Position numbers and translations under genes: made by a program. A DNA stretch of 21,123 nt from Bugula neritina (Eukaryota > Bryozoa > Gymnolaemata > Cheilostomatida > Bugulidae), in NCBI GenBank assembly GCA_964035545.1, contig CAXIUT010000261.1, forward strand, positions 1-21,123. Direction: 5' to 3'. The notes beneath the pieces were generated by a model. It did not search any database. It was not told where the DNA came from and saw nothing but the letters and a program-made list of their open reading frames with translations. Of this stretch, positions 1 through 10,472 are shown piece after piece (positions within the stretch are counted from its first letter, which is position 1; each line of letters begins with the position of its first letter).

Positions 1-80
1 CCCAACCCAACCCCAACCCCAACCCCAACCCCAACCCCAACCCCAACCCCAACCCCAACCCCAACCCCAACCCCAACCCC
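1..80 (+). repeat. Left terminal telomere, (CCCCAA)n
   Basis: About 13 units of CCCCAA run from the first base to position 80. The first two units have three C's (CCCAACCCAACCCC), as expected for a terminus cut inside a unit plus one variant unit. C4A2 on the left and G4T2 on the right is the canonical orientation of a linear ciliate chromosome. C4A2 repeats are known from oligohymenophorean ciliates such as Tetrahymena. Confidence 0.97.
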
Positions 81-1314
81 TAATTAATTATCCATTTAAA
101 TTATCAAAATTTAAAATCATATTCAAAATGTTATAAACCCATTCTAAAGCAATATCAGGTTATTATTTGCATCTAAATCAAGATATAAGTGTTTACAGAT
201 CAATAACTCCCATATTTTTCAAATAATTATTTTTCCCGATGACCCACCACTTGTGACTTTCCCATCTTAAACCCAACACCATCATCTACCCATCAAAAGA
301 CTCAAGACAGTCTCCTGAATCATTACCTGTCATTATGATTTTCTACTTTTGGTAATATTCACTTTGATGAGGTTGATGATTTTTTCGATGAGATCTTAAA
401 ATATTTCAGTAATTGTTAGCAGAGAAAGAACCTTATTTATTGAATTCTATTTAAGCTGTCTTATATTATTTATAGCGTTTGAACTGAAAAACCCAAAACT
501 CTAACGTATTTCTTCTCTTATAAACTCCCATTCAAATCAGTGGATTAAAAAAATAACCAAGATCGAACATAAAACAGTTTATATTAATAGAAAAATTATT
601 ATTGATTTTTATCTTACTATACTTTTAACATCAATGAACAAATTATTGGCTCTTCTCCTCCTTTTACCCTATCAATGGGTGGCATGTATATTAGCATCAA
701 AATAGTTTGGTAATGATAAATATATACAGAGTAAAATAAATAAATATTTAGGAACAAACGGTAATTAATAGATAACTTAGAAGTATTGGTTTGATTAAAA
801 TAAGAGTATTTGAAGAAAATATTTTTTAGGACAATCATCCGTAATTAATTAATTACAAAAGTGTACAATTATTTTAATATCAGCAGAAGACTCATCAGCC
901 TCATCAGCCTCATCAGAATCAGCAGCCTCATCAGAATCAGCAGCCTCATCAGAATCCCCATCTCCTGTATTTTTAATAAATAACTCGTAAAAAACTTTAA
1001 TAAATTTAGAGGTAAAAACAAATCGACTTTAGTGAGTGTATATCTTAATATACGAAGATCTCCTTTGAAAAAGTAGAGTAACTATCAGCCAATTCAGAGT
1101 AACAATACTATAATCTAGAATCCATTGATCCTCTCCCATAATTCTAACCCATCACAATTTTTAAACTATTTTTGATTATCTTTGAAATTATTATACTTTA
1201 TTTATATCATTAAAAATGATTAAAAACCTGTCATCAATAAGATAATCTCAAACAAAAAACAACTAACAAGTAAAAGACTTATAAACTCAATAATGAGATT
1301 TACTTTTGATTGAA
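81..1314. other. Left subtelomeric region, coding content and strand ambiguous
   Basis: No gene is certain here. With only TGA as a stop, long open frames arise easily and three overlap. (a) Minus 672-1139, 155 codons, starts MGEDQWILDY and has an acidic D/S/E/A repeat in the middle. (b) A second minus frame is open from about 838 down to a TGA at 359-361; its downstream half reads like a soluble protein, with Glu/Lys-rich stretches. (c) A plus frame is open from about 319, with ATGs at 367 and 634. The ATG at 634 begins a signal-like MNKLLALLLLLP. A 24-nt GTATTT...TTTTAG intron at 806-829 would remove its TGA and continue into a Ser/Ala/Glu-rich tail ending at 1035, or at about 1172 with a second intron at 967-1009. 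Frames (a) and (c) both read the 891-957 repeat as plausible low-complexity protein. One real gene probably lies here, but transcript data are needed to choose the strand. Confidence 0.4.
891..957. repeat. Short tandem repeat, TCATCAGAATCAGCAGCC-like
   Basis: Three near-perfect 18-bp units follow two TCATCAGCC half-units. The unit length is a multiple of three. On plus it can encode Ser-Ser-Glu-Ser-Ala-Ala, and on minus Asp-Ser-Asp-Glu-Ala-Ala. That fits a low-complexity protein segment but does not decide the strand. Confidence 0.85.
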
Positions 1315-1719
1315 TCATTTCTAGATCTGTAGATTTTACTCTCCCCACGGAGTATAATAGATCTTGTAAGAACCATGGAAACTGCAAGAACCTCCGCATC
1401 CGCAATGAATCAGATATTGCTATCTCTGATCCCCATAAACTTGAATTCCACAGTTAGAGACCAACTAGGGATTAACACCAACGATATTTCCCGGAACTCC
1501 TCCTCTCAAATCCACAGAACATCCAAAGGCCTTAGCCGCGCAATAAGTGCAAGCTGTAACATAGTATTGAGATCCTTCTTGTACAGCACCATCAATATGG
1601 CATTTCGGGTCACTCCAACCATTCCAGACAGGGCAATGATCAGAGACCCAATGACAGTCATCACAAAGACCAACGATCAAGAACAAAGACAAAATAGTCA
1701 AAGAAAGAAAGATTTTCAT
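1315..1719 (-). CDS. Small secreted cysteine-rich protein, unknown family
   Basis: A 134-aa protein. The first ATG in frame is at 1719; upstream codons include no other ATG, and the next residues form a classic signal peptide (MKIFLSLTILSLFLIVGLC). The mature part is rich in Cys, Gly and aromatic residues: CDDCHWVSDHC, then CTYCAAKAFGC, and near the C-terminus CGCGGSC. At least ten cysteines suggest an extracellular or lumenal disulphide-bonded protein. The frame crosses several TAA/TAG codons, read as Glu, and ends at TGA 1315-1317. No intron is needed. I do not recognise the family. A 14-bp A-rich minisatellite lies just upstream (1772-1866), in the promoter region. Confidence 0.8.
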
Positions 1720-1771
1720 GTTATCAGAAACTCTTATCAAAAATAATAATTCTCTAAGAAGATTTAGAATG

Positions 1772-1866
1772 TCAAAAAAAAGTATTTCAAAAAAAGTATT
1801 TCAAAAAAAGTATTTCAAAAAAAGTATTTCTTCAAAAGTATATCAAAAAAAGTATTTCTTCAAAAT
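1772..1866. repeat. 14-bp A-rich minisatellite (TCAAAAAAAGTATT)n
   Basis: Four nearly exact copies of TCAAAAAAAGTATT are followed by two degenerate copies carrying an extra TTC. The array lies between the start of the Cys-rich gene (1719) and the end of the next minus-strand gene (1943), so it sits in the 5' flank of the Cys-rich gene. I see no coding role. Confidence 0.9.
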
Positions 1867-1942
1867 ATAAGTCCATTGAAAGTGATATTATAAACAATTT
1901 TTACTCGTAAAGAATATGAGTTATAAATAGGAAAATATCACC

Positions 1943-2981
1943 TCATAAATACTTATATGACTTGAAATGAGTCAAATTACCAAAAGTATTCTGAGTCTGT
2001 TCATTCATCTTCTTATCACTTTGATGCAATTCAGACACTTTTGTATTAGTCGATCGACTTGCTTTAGTCTACTAAGGAATTATCTCAGTCTAACCCAACT
2101 ACTCTTGATAAGTTCTGTCAAAACCTCTGCCTATTACTTCAGAAGGAGGCGACTCAGATTAATTTTCATCATCAGATTATGCAAATCTACCTATCAACTG
2201 AGGTTTTGAAAAGATTTTATCGAATTATTTTTATTTTGAGTTGATATGTTGATGATTTTAACCTTTTAGATTAGTTAAACTTTTTATATCTTGCTTTTTG
2301 TTTAATATTCTATCAAAACCTTCTATTTTAACTTAATTTTTAGATCTTTAAAATTAATTTTTATGTATTCCTTCTTATTCGATCTTTATTTATTTTTTAT
2401 CAATCATTTTTTATTTCTTTTATATTATCTCCATTTCTGGCACTTTGACTTCTGGATAAAAGACACCTTGCTGTTGATACCCAACATTACTTTCCATTCG
2501 TTTTTTAAATTCCATCAACTGAGGTCTCAATTGACTAACTCCTTTATTGATTGGCATCTGATGTGGCACAAATGGTTAATTAAATGCTTGATTATTTTTT
2601 CCTTTATTTCTGAAATATTGATTTTATTATTTATCTAATAAATTCATAGTAGTTTCTGGTATTTTTATATTACTACTCCATTTGTTATTTTACATATGCG
2701 ATGATGGAGTAGCCTTATGATTCCAAACTATTCTATTGTTGTAAACCGTTTCATATGTCTTATGTTTTGTTTATTTCCTTTATACTAGAAGTTATTCTGA
2801 TGTAACATCTTTTGGCTGTTCTATTTGATGCATACTAGTTGGTCTCTTTTTAGTGATTTCTTAGAATTTTTAGTTTATATGTCGATCTTCATCTATACTT
2901 TTTATCCCTTTTTCGATAAAAAAGGAACTTCTGATGGCTATGTTGGAATATTTCTTTTAAGAAAATATTTTTACTTGTCAT
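1943..2981 (-). CDS. Low-complexity hydrophilic protein, unknown function (one intron)
   Basis: A 333-aa protein starting MTTIRSSFFIEKGIKSIDED. The start ATG (2979-2981) is followed after seven bases by a 37-nt intron, GTAAAAATATTT...CCAACATAG (2938-2974). Removing it joins the ATG to a frame that is open to TGA 1943-1945, and the spliced length is an exact multiple of three. The protein is Lys/Gln/Asn/Glu-rich with repeated KKQ and EFKKRMES-like stretches, and has no TM segment or signal peptide. A Ser/Glu/Pro patch (SDDENESESPPSE) lies in the C-terminal third. It could be a cytoskeletal or regulatory disordered protein, but I do not recognise it. It is tandem with the aspartyl protease, about 245 bp upstream on the same strand. 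Confidence 0.75.
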
Positions 2982-3225
2982 CTTGAAGCTAACCTGAACA
3001 TCCGAAGTCAAATGAAAATTTATCCATAATGAATAATCAAATAAAATTATATCTCCATCAAAATATCAACCAAAAACATCAATTCTTATTATATTGATCT
3101 CATTTCTAACTACTTAAACTAAAATAATAAACTTTATCTTATTTACACTAATAATCAACAATATGCTTTTTTACCAGTAATCAATCTAATTATATGAACA
3201 CAATATTAATAATTATCATCATTAT

Positions 3226-4811
3226 TCATTCACTTTTATTTGGTTTGTTCATTAGTTATCCCTCATGCTCATTTTCTTGAGGATAGATTACCTATATTTT
3301 ACTCTATTATTCGATTCTTTAAAACTTTTCACTCAGTCTTGTACCTGATCTTGGCCTATCTTTGATCCCCTCTGACTATTAGTCATGAAGATCTACCATT
3401 TTAGCTTTCTTTTAACTACAGCATTTACCTACAATAACCAAAGCGAGTAAACAAATTAGTAAAATACCCAATATGATGGCAAAAAGATTAAATATTTAAT
3501 CTTTCTATTAAAATACTGCATCTATATATGTTGTTGGACCTCTGTTAATCATCACAGGCAGCTATTTCTTGCTACTCTTGCTTTATTAAGTACAAATAGC
3601 ATTTTTAAAGATTTATATATTCTTTTTTTATAAGTTAAACACAATATCTCGATCTACCATCCAATTCGCTCCTAATATATACCTATCATAACTCTATATT
3701 CCCAGACAAATCTCATCTCTATTCGAACTCTTCGCCAAAAGATACTTAGTAGGACTCCAAGATACAACCTCTCCTTTAATCTAGATATCTAATGAAGGAA
3801 ATATCTCTTGTATGAGATCGAAGATAGTCTCACCTTTATCAGTAGATATTTTGAAACACACTCCTTTGCCAGATTTAGATACTTGACATTTCTAACGATA
3901 CTGTGCACATGAATTTTTCAATATCCTCAGAGCTATTTTATAATTAGCTGATGGAAAATATGTAAAAGTAGATCCTGAATCAATAAATACTCCATAAATG
4001 CCCAAATAATCTCCCATTGATTTAATCAACTCTTTTCCCATTCTGAACTAACCCACATCATTTAGTGTATAAACGTTATGCTTATCACTGTATGAAGTAA
4101 CAATAGAGGTATTCTAGACATGAGTTGAAGGACTTGATCGACCGATAGCCAACTTCCCTCCGTTTTTAGATAAACACAAAGAAAAGAGAAACTGTTCTTT
4201 TGTTATTTTTGAATGTTTCTAATATAAATGATCTAGTAATTTGAAGTTTCTTGTAGGACTTAGGCCGAAAATTCCATTGGCAGCTTGAGTATAAAACAAG
4301 TTAGTTTCTCTTGTAGTGCAACCAAATATAGTCTTGATCGATTCTCCAACACTATCCTTCTCGAATTGTATACTATCTTCAATAATAATGCCTGATAATG
4401 AACTTCCTTCAGCATAAGATATCGAAAAAGAACAAGGATCCTCTCCTTTTTTGTTTTTACAAGTATTTTTACACAACTAATGTTTAGAATTCTTGATATT
4501 AATACTTATACGCAGGTGATAAAGTGACTGGATTTGCTATCTCCCAGCCGAAATGGCTGCTGAATATGCTTTTTACCACAGTAGGTGCATTTGCTGCAGG
4601 GAAGAGCGAGGAGACCACTGCCAGTGTCCATGATGACTGATTGTTATTGGGGAGGAGAGCCGATGTATATGTTAGCGTAGTAGTAGCCGAGAGTGGCGTT
4701 TCCGTAGAGAGTGATTGTGTGAGCTGGAAGGGAAGGAGGAGGAATAGGAGAGGTGATATCGTAGACTGAAGTACTTGAGGCTAGGAACAGGATGAAAAGA
4801 AATATGATCAT
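3226..4811 (-). CDS. Pepsin-type (A1) aspartyl protease with C-terminal TM anchor
   Basis: A 516-aa preproprotein. ATG 4809-4811 starts a signal peptide (MIIFLFILFLASSTSVYD). Then comes a YYANIYIGSPPQ strand leading into the first catalytic motif, MDTGSG (Asp about residue 62), with a Cys-rich CSKCTYCGKKH insert. The second catalytic motif is IDSGST (Asp about residue 266). The fold-typical YILGANWM and VFNLEKKNIEIF elements follow; their two Glu are TAA and fit the family consensus. A 35-nt intron, GTATAAG...AACATTAG (4477-4511), lies after the TC codons; its removal restores frame to MCKNTCKNKK-type sequence. Near residues 425-449 is one TM helix (NLFAIILGILLICLLALVIV), then a roughly 65-aa hydrophilic tail. 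This suggests a type I membrane protease of the secretory or endolysosomal system or the cell surface. Catalytic residues are intact. The substrate is unknown. Confidence 0.93.
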
Positions 4812-5098
4812 TTGATGATTGATTATATTTAAATCAAGAATTATATGATTCACAAGTGGAAGTTAACAAATAGATTTAATTAATTTTAAGATATTAGACT
4901 TTGATTTCATAGTAATTTAACAAAAAAAATAAAATATTAGAAATATATATTTTTTAATTATTTATTATTTACTTTATATGATTTACCCCTCATCGCTTGT
5001 CTAAAGAATTATTTGCTTATTTATAAAATTGTGTTTCTTATAAATTGCATCATAGCCTCGAATTCACCTTACTAGTATACTGATCTTTAAGGTTTTTA
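4812..5098. other. AT-rich non-coding 5' flank of the protease
   Basis: I see no gene. It contains poly-A/T runs (for example 4920-4960) and presumably the promoter of the minus-strand protease. It ends directly at the first internal telomere-like block, with no G4T2 repeat in between. Confidence 0.6.
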
Positions 5099-5179
5099 CC
5101 CAACCCCAACCCCAACCCCAACCCCAACCCCAACCCCAACCCCAACCCCAACCCCAACCCCAACCCCAACCCCAACCCC
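5099..5179 (+). repeat. Internal telomere-like block 1, (CCCCAA)n
   Basis: 81 nt of CCCCAA repeats with essentially no degeneration, preceded by GGTTTTTA. The first unit is CCCAA, the same three-C phase as the contig's own terminus. The length equals the terminal telomere. It is oriented as a left chromosome end for the sequence to its right. Interstitial repeats that had aged in place would normally show scattered changes; none are seen. Confidence 0.95.
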
Positions 5180-5352
5180 TTATTATGGATATAATTTTTA
5201 TATATATTTGATAACTTTTTCAAGATGATTTTTTATACTATCTAATAACTATCTTTCATTTTACAACAAATATGATAAAAATTCAAAATACATCGAATAA
5301 AATAAATAATACTTTGATGATATAACATAAGATGATTAAAAATAGTGCTTAA

Positions 5353-6530
5353 TCATTATGCCTGAACTTCTATCTATTTCTACTAACAAACTTCAACATC
5401 AACCATCTACCCCTACTCCACATATTACTCTTCTTCCAACTGCTTCGATATAGTCGACTCAATCATATCAATCTAAATCTCCCTTTATTTTTAAACATCC
5501 TTCTTCTAAGGTTACATTTCCACCTTCACTTATTATTTCGGTTTTAGCTCATTCATTTCTTTCTACGAATGTATTTCTTTATGATCTTAGATTATTTCCT
5601 GGTTTTATATTGATATCGCTTGCTATGAACCCCTATTCGATGTATTATTCGATTCAGTAGTGTCTAACTACTTCTACTCATTCAAGGTATCTACTGCTGG
5701 AGGTTTAATATACTTATAATACACTATTTGCAGTATGAGGGAGATATCTGCCATCTATTGGATCGCATTTACCAGAATGAATTGCAATGGTTGACCCTAT
5801 ATATCATCATATTTGTACAAATATTATAACAAAAATAAGTTAGTTGAGATCTTGAAGAGCATTGAGGAAAGCAAAAGTATGAGAGACTCCTTTGACTCGA
5901 CTTTGCCTCAAATTTTACAACAACTGAGGCACAAGCAGTGAAATCTGAGATAAATACAAAAATACATCAACCAGCATAGCACAATAACCCATAAGCTATC
6001 CAAGCAGTGTGAGTTAGTAGTTAGCAATGATCTATCCTAGTAAGATAACAGAACTAACAAAAATAATGATACAAATTACTAGAATAATAAAGATAATACC
6101 ATATTTATTCATAGAAGACCAATACCAGAAATGTTACTATTGAGCCATGATTTATTATCCATTCTATTCTCTTCTATCTCCCTTTTACTACCCCTTCTTC
6201 AAAAAATATCCCTCTTTGTTCATAACGCCAACACACAACTTCAAAAGACAAATCTGCATCTATTCTTATCTACTTGCAAACATATCATCAGAGCTGCCTG
6301 GATAAGCAAGGCCTTTGAAAAGTTTTTAAAGATAAAAAAACCAATTTTAAGAGTATTGCTCATCAACAAAGTCGCACATACTTTGATAGAAAATGAACCA
6401 ACCGATTGCCGTCTCCTAATCAAAAAGTACTGCACGACAAAACCTATCAACGGACACACCACAATGCCTACCTCATAGAGTATGTACCTAAATTATAAAG
6501 ACCAAAGAGAAGATCAGCAATGACAGTCAT
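5353..6530 (-). CDS. SLC66A2/PQLC1-like PQ-loop membrane protein, paralogue A (five introns)
   Basis: A 357-aa multi-pass protein starting MTVIADLLFG (ATG 6528-6530). Recognition rests on the SLC66A2/PQLC1 (PQ-loop) pattern: GSFSIKVCATLLMSNTLKIG, ALLIQAALMI, HFWYW, LLVPQLLENLRQSRVKGVSH containing the second PQ motif, and GQPLQF. The first PQ motif is degenerate (VVQYF). Introns: 6468-6487 (20 nt), 6254-6273 (20), 6079-6099 (21), 5945-5965 (21) and 5797-5818 (22). Spliced length is an exact multiple of three and the stop is TGA 5353-5355. Splice 1 is the least certain; a 35-nt alternative sharing its 3' end also keeps frame. A Glu/Gln/Lys-rich cytosolic tail of about 130 aa follows the last TM and is absent from paralogue B. 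PQ-loop proteins are lysosomal, endosomal or Golgi transporters or scramblase-linked proteins; the substrate here is unknown. Confidence 0.85.
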
Positions 6531-6582
6531 ATTGTTTTGATTATAATTAGACAGACATTTAAAAGTTCAATTTGATATAATA
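6531..6582. promoter_or_regulatory. 52-bp bidirectional promoter between divergent PQ-loop paralogues
   Basis: Only 52 bp separate the two start codons on opposite strands. The stretch is AT-rich. Any promoter elements for both genes must lie here or inside the genes. I can identify no specific element. Confidence 0.55.
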
Positions 6583-7540
6583 ATGCTTCCACCAGCAGTC
6601 AGTCTCATCTGGGATATCGGTATAAATTGAGATAACTAAGGTATTGCAGTTGGACCTGTTATTGGCTATATCTATCAGTACTATCTGCTTAGACAAAAAA
6701 AAACTATCGGCACCTTCTCCATCAACCTCTGTGGATTTCTACTTTTTTGCAATATCCTCAGACTAGGATTCTACTTCTTCCAAAAATACTAAACCGCTTT
6801 AGTCGTTCAGTCCATCTTAATGATCATCGTTCAAGTATGATTAGTGAGATTGTAGATATTTTTGTTGCAACTTTGTGTGAAAGTTATGAACCTTGAAGGC
6901 ATTTTTCAAAGAGAATACTAACAGAGAGAAGATAACTCTTTTACTAAAACATTTTGGCGATGGAAAAATTTCTATAAATATCGTAATATTCAATTAAATC
7001 AGTTTTCGTTGTAGTTGCTTTTGGTTTCATCGTGCTACTGACGTCAGTATACCTCAGTCGAAAAGGATTCACTACTATCGGATAAATCATCGGCTACATC
7101 TCTCTCATATCTGAGGTATAAATACTATTAAACAAAGAGTTTGATAATGTTACCACAAGTAGTATAGAACTATCGACAAGGCCGAGTGAAAGGTCTAAGT
7201 CACTTTCTTGTAATAATGAACAACATCGGTGATCTTTTGAAACTGGCCTACTTCTTTATAAAGGTACTAATCTTGGATAGTATAGATGCAACCACTCCAA
7301 TTCAAAGTGTGCGGATTTATCCAGGTACTACTCGACATCACTGTTATTGTTCAAATTATATACTATTCATATAAGAACAAAGACGAGAAAGAAATCGATG
7401 CCTAATCTGATAAAAATTAAGTGAAATGCAGTAGCGAAGGGAAGGAATCTTAACCTTAGACTGACTAGAAAATGGATTAAAAATAAATTGGCAAACAACC
7501 TCTTGATTATAATGAGCTATAAGAAGATATCGCCTCATGA
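6583..7540 (+). CDS. SLC66A2/PQLC1-like PQ-loop membrane protein, paralogue B (five introns)
   Basis: A 279-aa protein, close to the size of animal SLC66A2 (about 270 aa). It starts MLPPAVSLIWDIG. Family landmarks in order: GPVIGYIYQYYLLRQ (first PQ-loop, PQ replaced by YQ), GTFSINLCGFLLFCNILRLG, ALVVQSILMI, LCVKVMNLE, FWRWKNFYKY, IGYISLISE, LPQVVENYRQGRVKGLSH (second PQ motif intact), GDLLKLAYFFIK, PLQFKVCGFIQVLLDI and a charged tail. Introns: 6620-6640 (21 nt), 6835-6855 (21), 6983-7014 (32), 7116-7137 (22, ending AAAG rather than TAG) and 7264-7285 (22). Intron 1 has an alternative 3' end nine bases downstream. Removing them gives one frame ending at TGA 7538-7540. All five intron positions and phases match paralogue A. 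Probably a transporter of acidic or Golgi membranes. Confidence 0.9.
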
Positions 7541-7635
7541 TGCTTGATGTTATTATACTAACTTGTTTAAGAATAAAATATTATACTAAGATATCTATTG
7601 TAGTATATTTATGAAGCAATTAAAATTTATTGTAA

Positions 7636-10404
7636 TCATTATTATTTATTTTTACGTCTACTCATCAGATCTTTCATAACATCTTCTGCCAATTTTTAAG
7701 ATTTACTAACTTGCTAAGCCAAAACCTCTTAAAACTAAACCCTCTGTTTCTCCAACAACTAATTCTGTGATTTGATAACCCTCTACATATAAAACAACTT
7801 CTGCTACATCGACTGAGGACATTTCCCCACCCCCTTTTTCTTAAGATCACCCAAAAAGGATTCATAATTCATCACCTGCTACATATTCAACTTCTATTCC
7901 CTCTCAAGACAACTTAAAACCTGCTTGTATTTAGCATACAATTCCTTCATATCTTCGTCTTAGTTATAATGACTCTATTTTATCTACTTGACCTTCTATA
8001 TCATCGCCATGAAAAATTTTTAATCGATAGTAGTTGATTCTTTAGTCTCCTTTACATTCTATGTGTCAGTTTGTTTTTTAGAATGAGGCAACTACTGCTG
8101 CAACAGTGATATCAGTGGAGTATACAAATCTTACACCATAAATTACTTCTATTATTTTACAGGATAATCTCCCTTTTACTACTAATCCATCTTATCTATC
8201 TTCTATTTGTGCTAATCCTCTTTTGATTTTTTCGATGATTTTTATAAAATCTATAGTGCTAGTGTTTGCAAGTCATCAGCAAATGATTTGGATCTTTATG
8301 TATCAGCTTTGTTTTTGATATAATTGTATTATTTATGACTAGTAATAGGTTTTACATTTTGATTGATATTCAAACTAAATTTCTTTTTAACTCCAGCCTC
8401 TTTCTTATCAAAATAAGAATCAACACTCAACTCATATCGATTATCTTTCTTCAAATTCATATTCACCCTTATCAACTCGATCAAATTCTACAAACGCTAA
8501 ATCAACTACTCAGGCATCAACTTGTTCAAACAACTATTAAATAAAGTCTACAATGATAATTTGATAATATTATCATTGCTATTGGTTATCTGATGAATCT
8601 CTCTCGTATTCTCCTTCAAACTCTAGTATATCTATGATAACGCCAACACCTACAACCTCTGAAGCTCTTCTCTCACATTCAAATTTTATAACTAGTATGT
8701 TAGGTTTTTCTATCGCTAGATGTTCTTTTAAATTTACTATCTTACTCTTAACTGCTATTCTTGTATCTTTTGCTTTTGATTCAGAAGTCTCTAATTTTAT
8801 TATTAGAGATCATGTTTTTATTGTTATAGATGATTTTTTTATTATTTTATTTTTGTGTTTTCAGATTTTAGTTGCTATTGCTGCTATTGTAGATATATAT
8901 TTTATTTTTAGTAATGAAGGCATTTCTATTGTATCTGCTATTTTTATTTTTAAAGAGTATTGTATTTCTTTATCTTATATTCACTTTATTTCTCAAGAGC
9001 TATATATCTTTATTATATTATTCTCTTTTATTACTATATCATCTTCTTCTACTACGAAAGAACTATATTTTCCTACTTCATTGCCTACTTCTCCTGCAAT
9101 AAAGTCTACCTCTCTTTTTATATCAATTTCTTTTACTCCACTAAATTCTGATATTAAATCTATACTTTTTTAAGCTAGCTTTTCATCTAGCCAACTCTCA
9201 CCTCGATATTATCCCTCTCCTCTTTCAATGACCGATTCTGATCATTAATATCAACGTACTTCTTCTAGCTAACTCCAAAATAATAACCCATCAACTTCTC
9301 AGGATCATCAGTCTATATATCCCCCAAACCCTTATTACTAAATTCCTTTTTAATAAAAAATACCAACTTATCAATCACCCTCCCCGACTCCTTTATCACT
9401 TCCTACATCTTTGTTATTAATAAATTTTTTGATTACTACTGCTCTTGGAAAAATAACTTTTTAACAAAAAGACGATAAGCAGAATCGATCTTGCTCTCTT
9501 TATGAAGAGAGGGTACATGAACTATATCACTATTCAATTCCAAACAAAAAGGGTCTTACTTTATCTGATGCATTTTATTTGCTGACAGTAAAGGTTTACA
9601 TAGATTTTACTCTTATATTTAATTTTCTAGACCAACTTTTCTACTATTTTTATTAAACAACTCATTCATAAAAACAATCTCCTTCTCATCAGCACAAAAC
9701 TCCCCGAACTCTCCCTCCAATTTCTCTATTTTATTTCCTACCATATTCTAAAAAGACCCAACAAAACCCTCCAAAATCTAACTCCTGTCCCCCCCATTCA
9801 TCCGAATGATCTCCTCAACTATCTCCTCATAAACCTTCTCCTCTTCTAAACAATCTTCAATAGTTATCTCTTTTTAAATCATCAACCTACCTATATTATG
9901 CTCTATCTCTTTCCTACTATTAAATAAACCTATACAACTAGAAAGCGATATCTCTGATAACTTACTATCATACTCCTTCACTTTTTATATAATATTCGAT
10001 ATGTATTTCTACTATTACTTATTTTGACGATAACCATCCACCCCCTTCACCGCCCTAAACCTCTCCTCTCTCTCCTCAACCAACTTACCAATCATTTTAT
10101 CATAATCTAATTTTCTCTAGGTCAAAAAATGACTAATCAACCTCAAACACTTCTCCTCTAACACCCTAAACTTCTAATCATCTTTCTTAATGGCCTATTT
10201 GACGTATAACTTCATCTGCTAGCATTTATCTTTGAAACACCCCTTAGGATTATTTCTAACTATCGCCTGTATACGACCAAATTACTACATCTTCATCTCC
10301 TTCTTAACTGATAAGTAATTATTGATGTATTTTATATTTATCTACTACAATTTGTACAACCTCCTCAGGATACTACCCTCATGCATGCTAAATTGTTAGA
10401 TCAT
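7636..10404 (-). CDS. Large coiled-coil protein (about 922 aa from first ATG), probably 5'-truncated
   Basis: One uninterrupted TGA-free frame of 923 codons with no intron. The stop is TGA 7636-7638. The first ATG is at 10402-10404 (MIEQFSMHEGSILRRLYKLE); another is 18 bases downstream. The N-terminal 390 residues are mixed and helical. Residues about 390-590 are a long Glu/Lys/Leu-rich coiled coil (KEERDNIEVR, EKKLIEKERETLLQEKE, LEKESEYKIKKYN). A second helical domain runs from about 830 to the end (MKELYAKYKEVLSCLEREEK, VEFEEVLAEEVSKSEKLAED). Many heptad acidic positions are TAA or TAG, which makes sense only as Glu. There are no TM segments. The frame stays open upstream of the first ATG right into the telomere-like block at 10473, and those codons also read like coding sequence, so the true N-terminus may be missing. 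Function unknown; a structural, centriolar or tethering role is possible but not shown. Confidence 0.82.
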
Positions 10405-10472
10405 CTTTAGTGTTGACTCACGCTATAGGACTAGTTGGCTTGATAATTTTTATATCTAGGTGCTTTGATCTG

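Noticed and set aside
1967-2638. Plus-strand ORFs at 1967-2209 and 2363-2638
   Set aside because: They are shadows of the continuous minus-strand 333-aa protein; their Phe/Leu/Tyr-rich make-up is the complement of Lys/Glu/Asn codons.
5358-5740. Plus-strand frame starting MPELLSISTNK, open for about 125 codons
   Set aside because: Antisense to the C-terminal tail of PQ-loop paralogue A, which is supported by family motifs and splice conservation.
7612-7775. Plus-strand signal-peptide-like start MKQLKFIVIIIIYFYVYSSD
   Set aside because: It meets TGA after about 55 codons, with no GT...TAG intron to remove it. The minus strand carries the end of a 923-codon frame.
8634-9173. Hydrophobic 179-aa plus-strand ORF starting MITPTPTTSEALL
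   Set aside because: It is the antisense shadow of the coiled-coil region of the minus-strand gene; antisense of Glu/Lys codons gives Phe/Leu/Ser-rich sequence.
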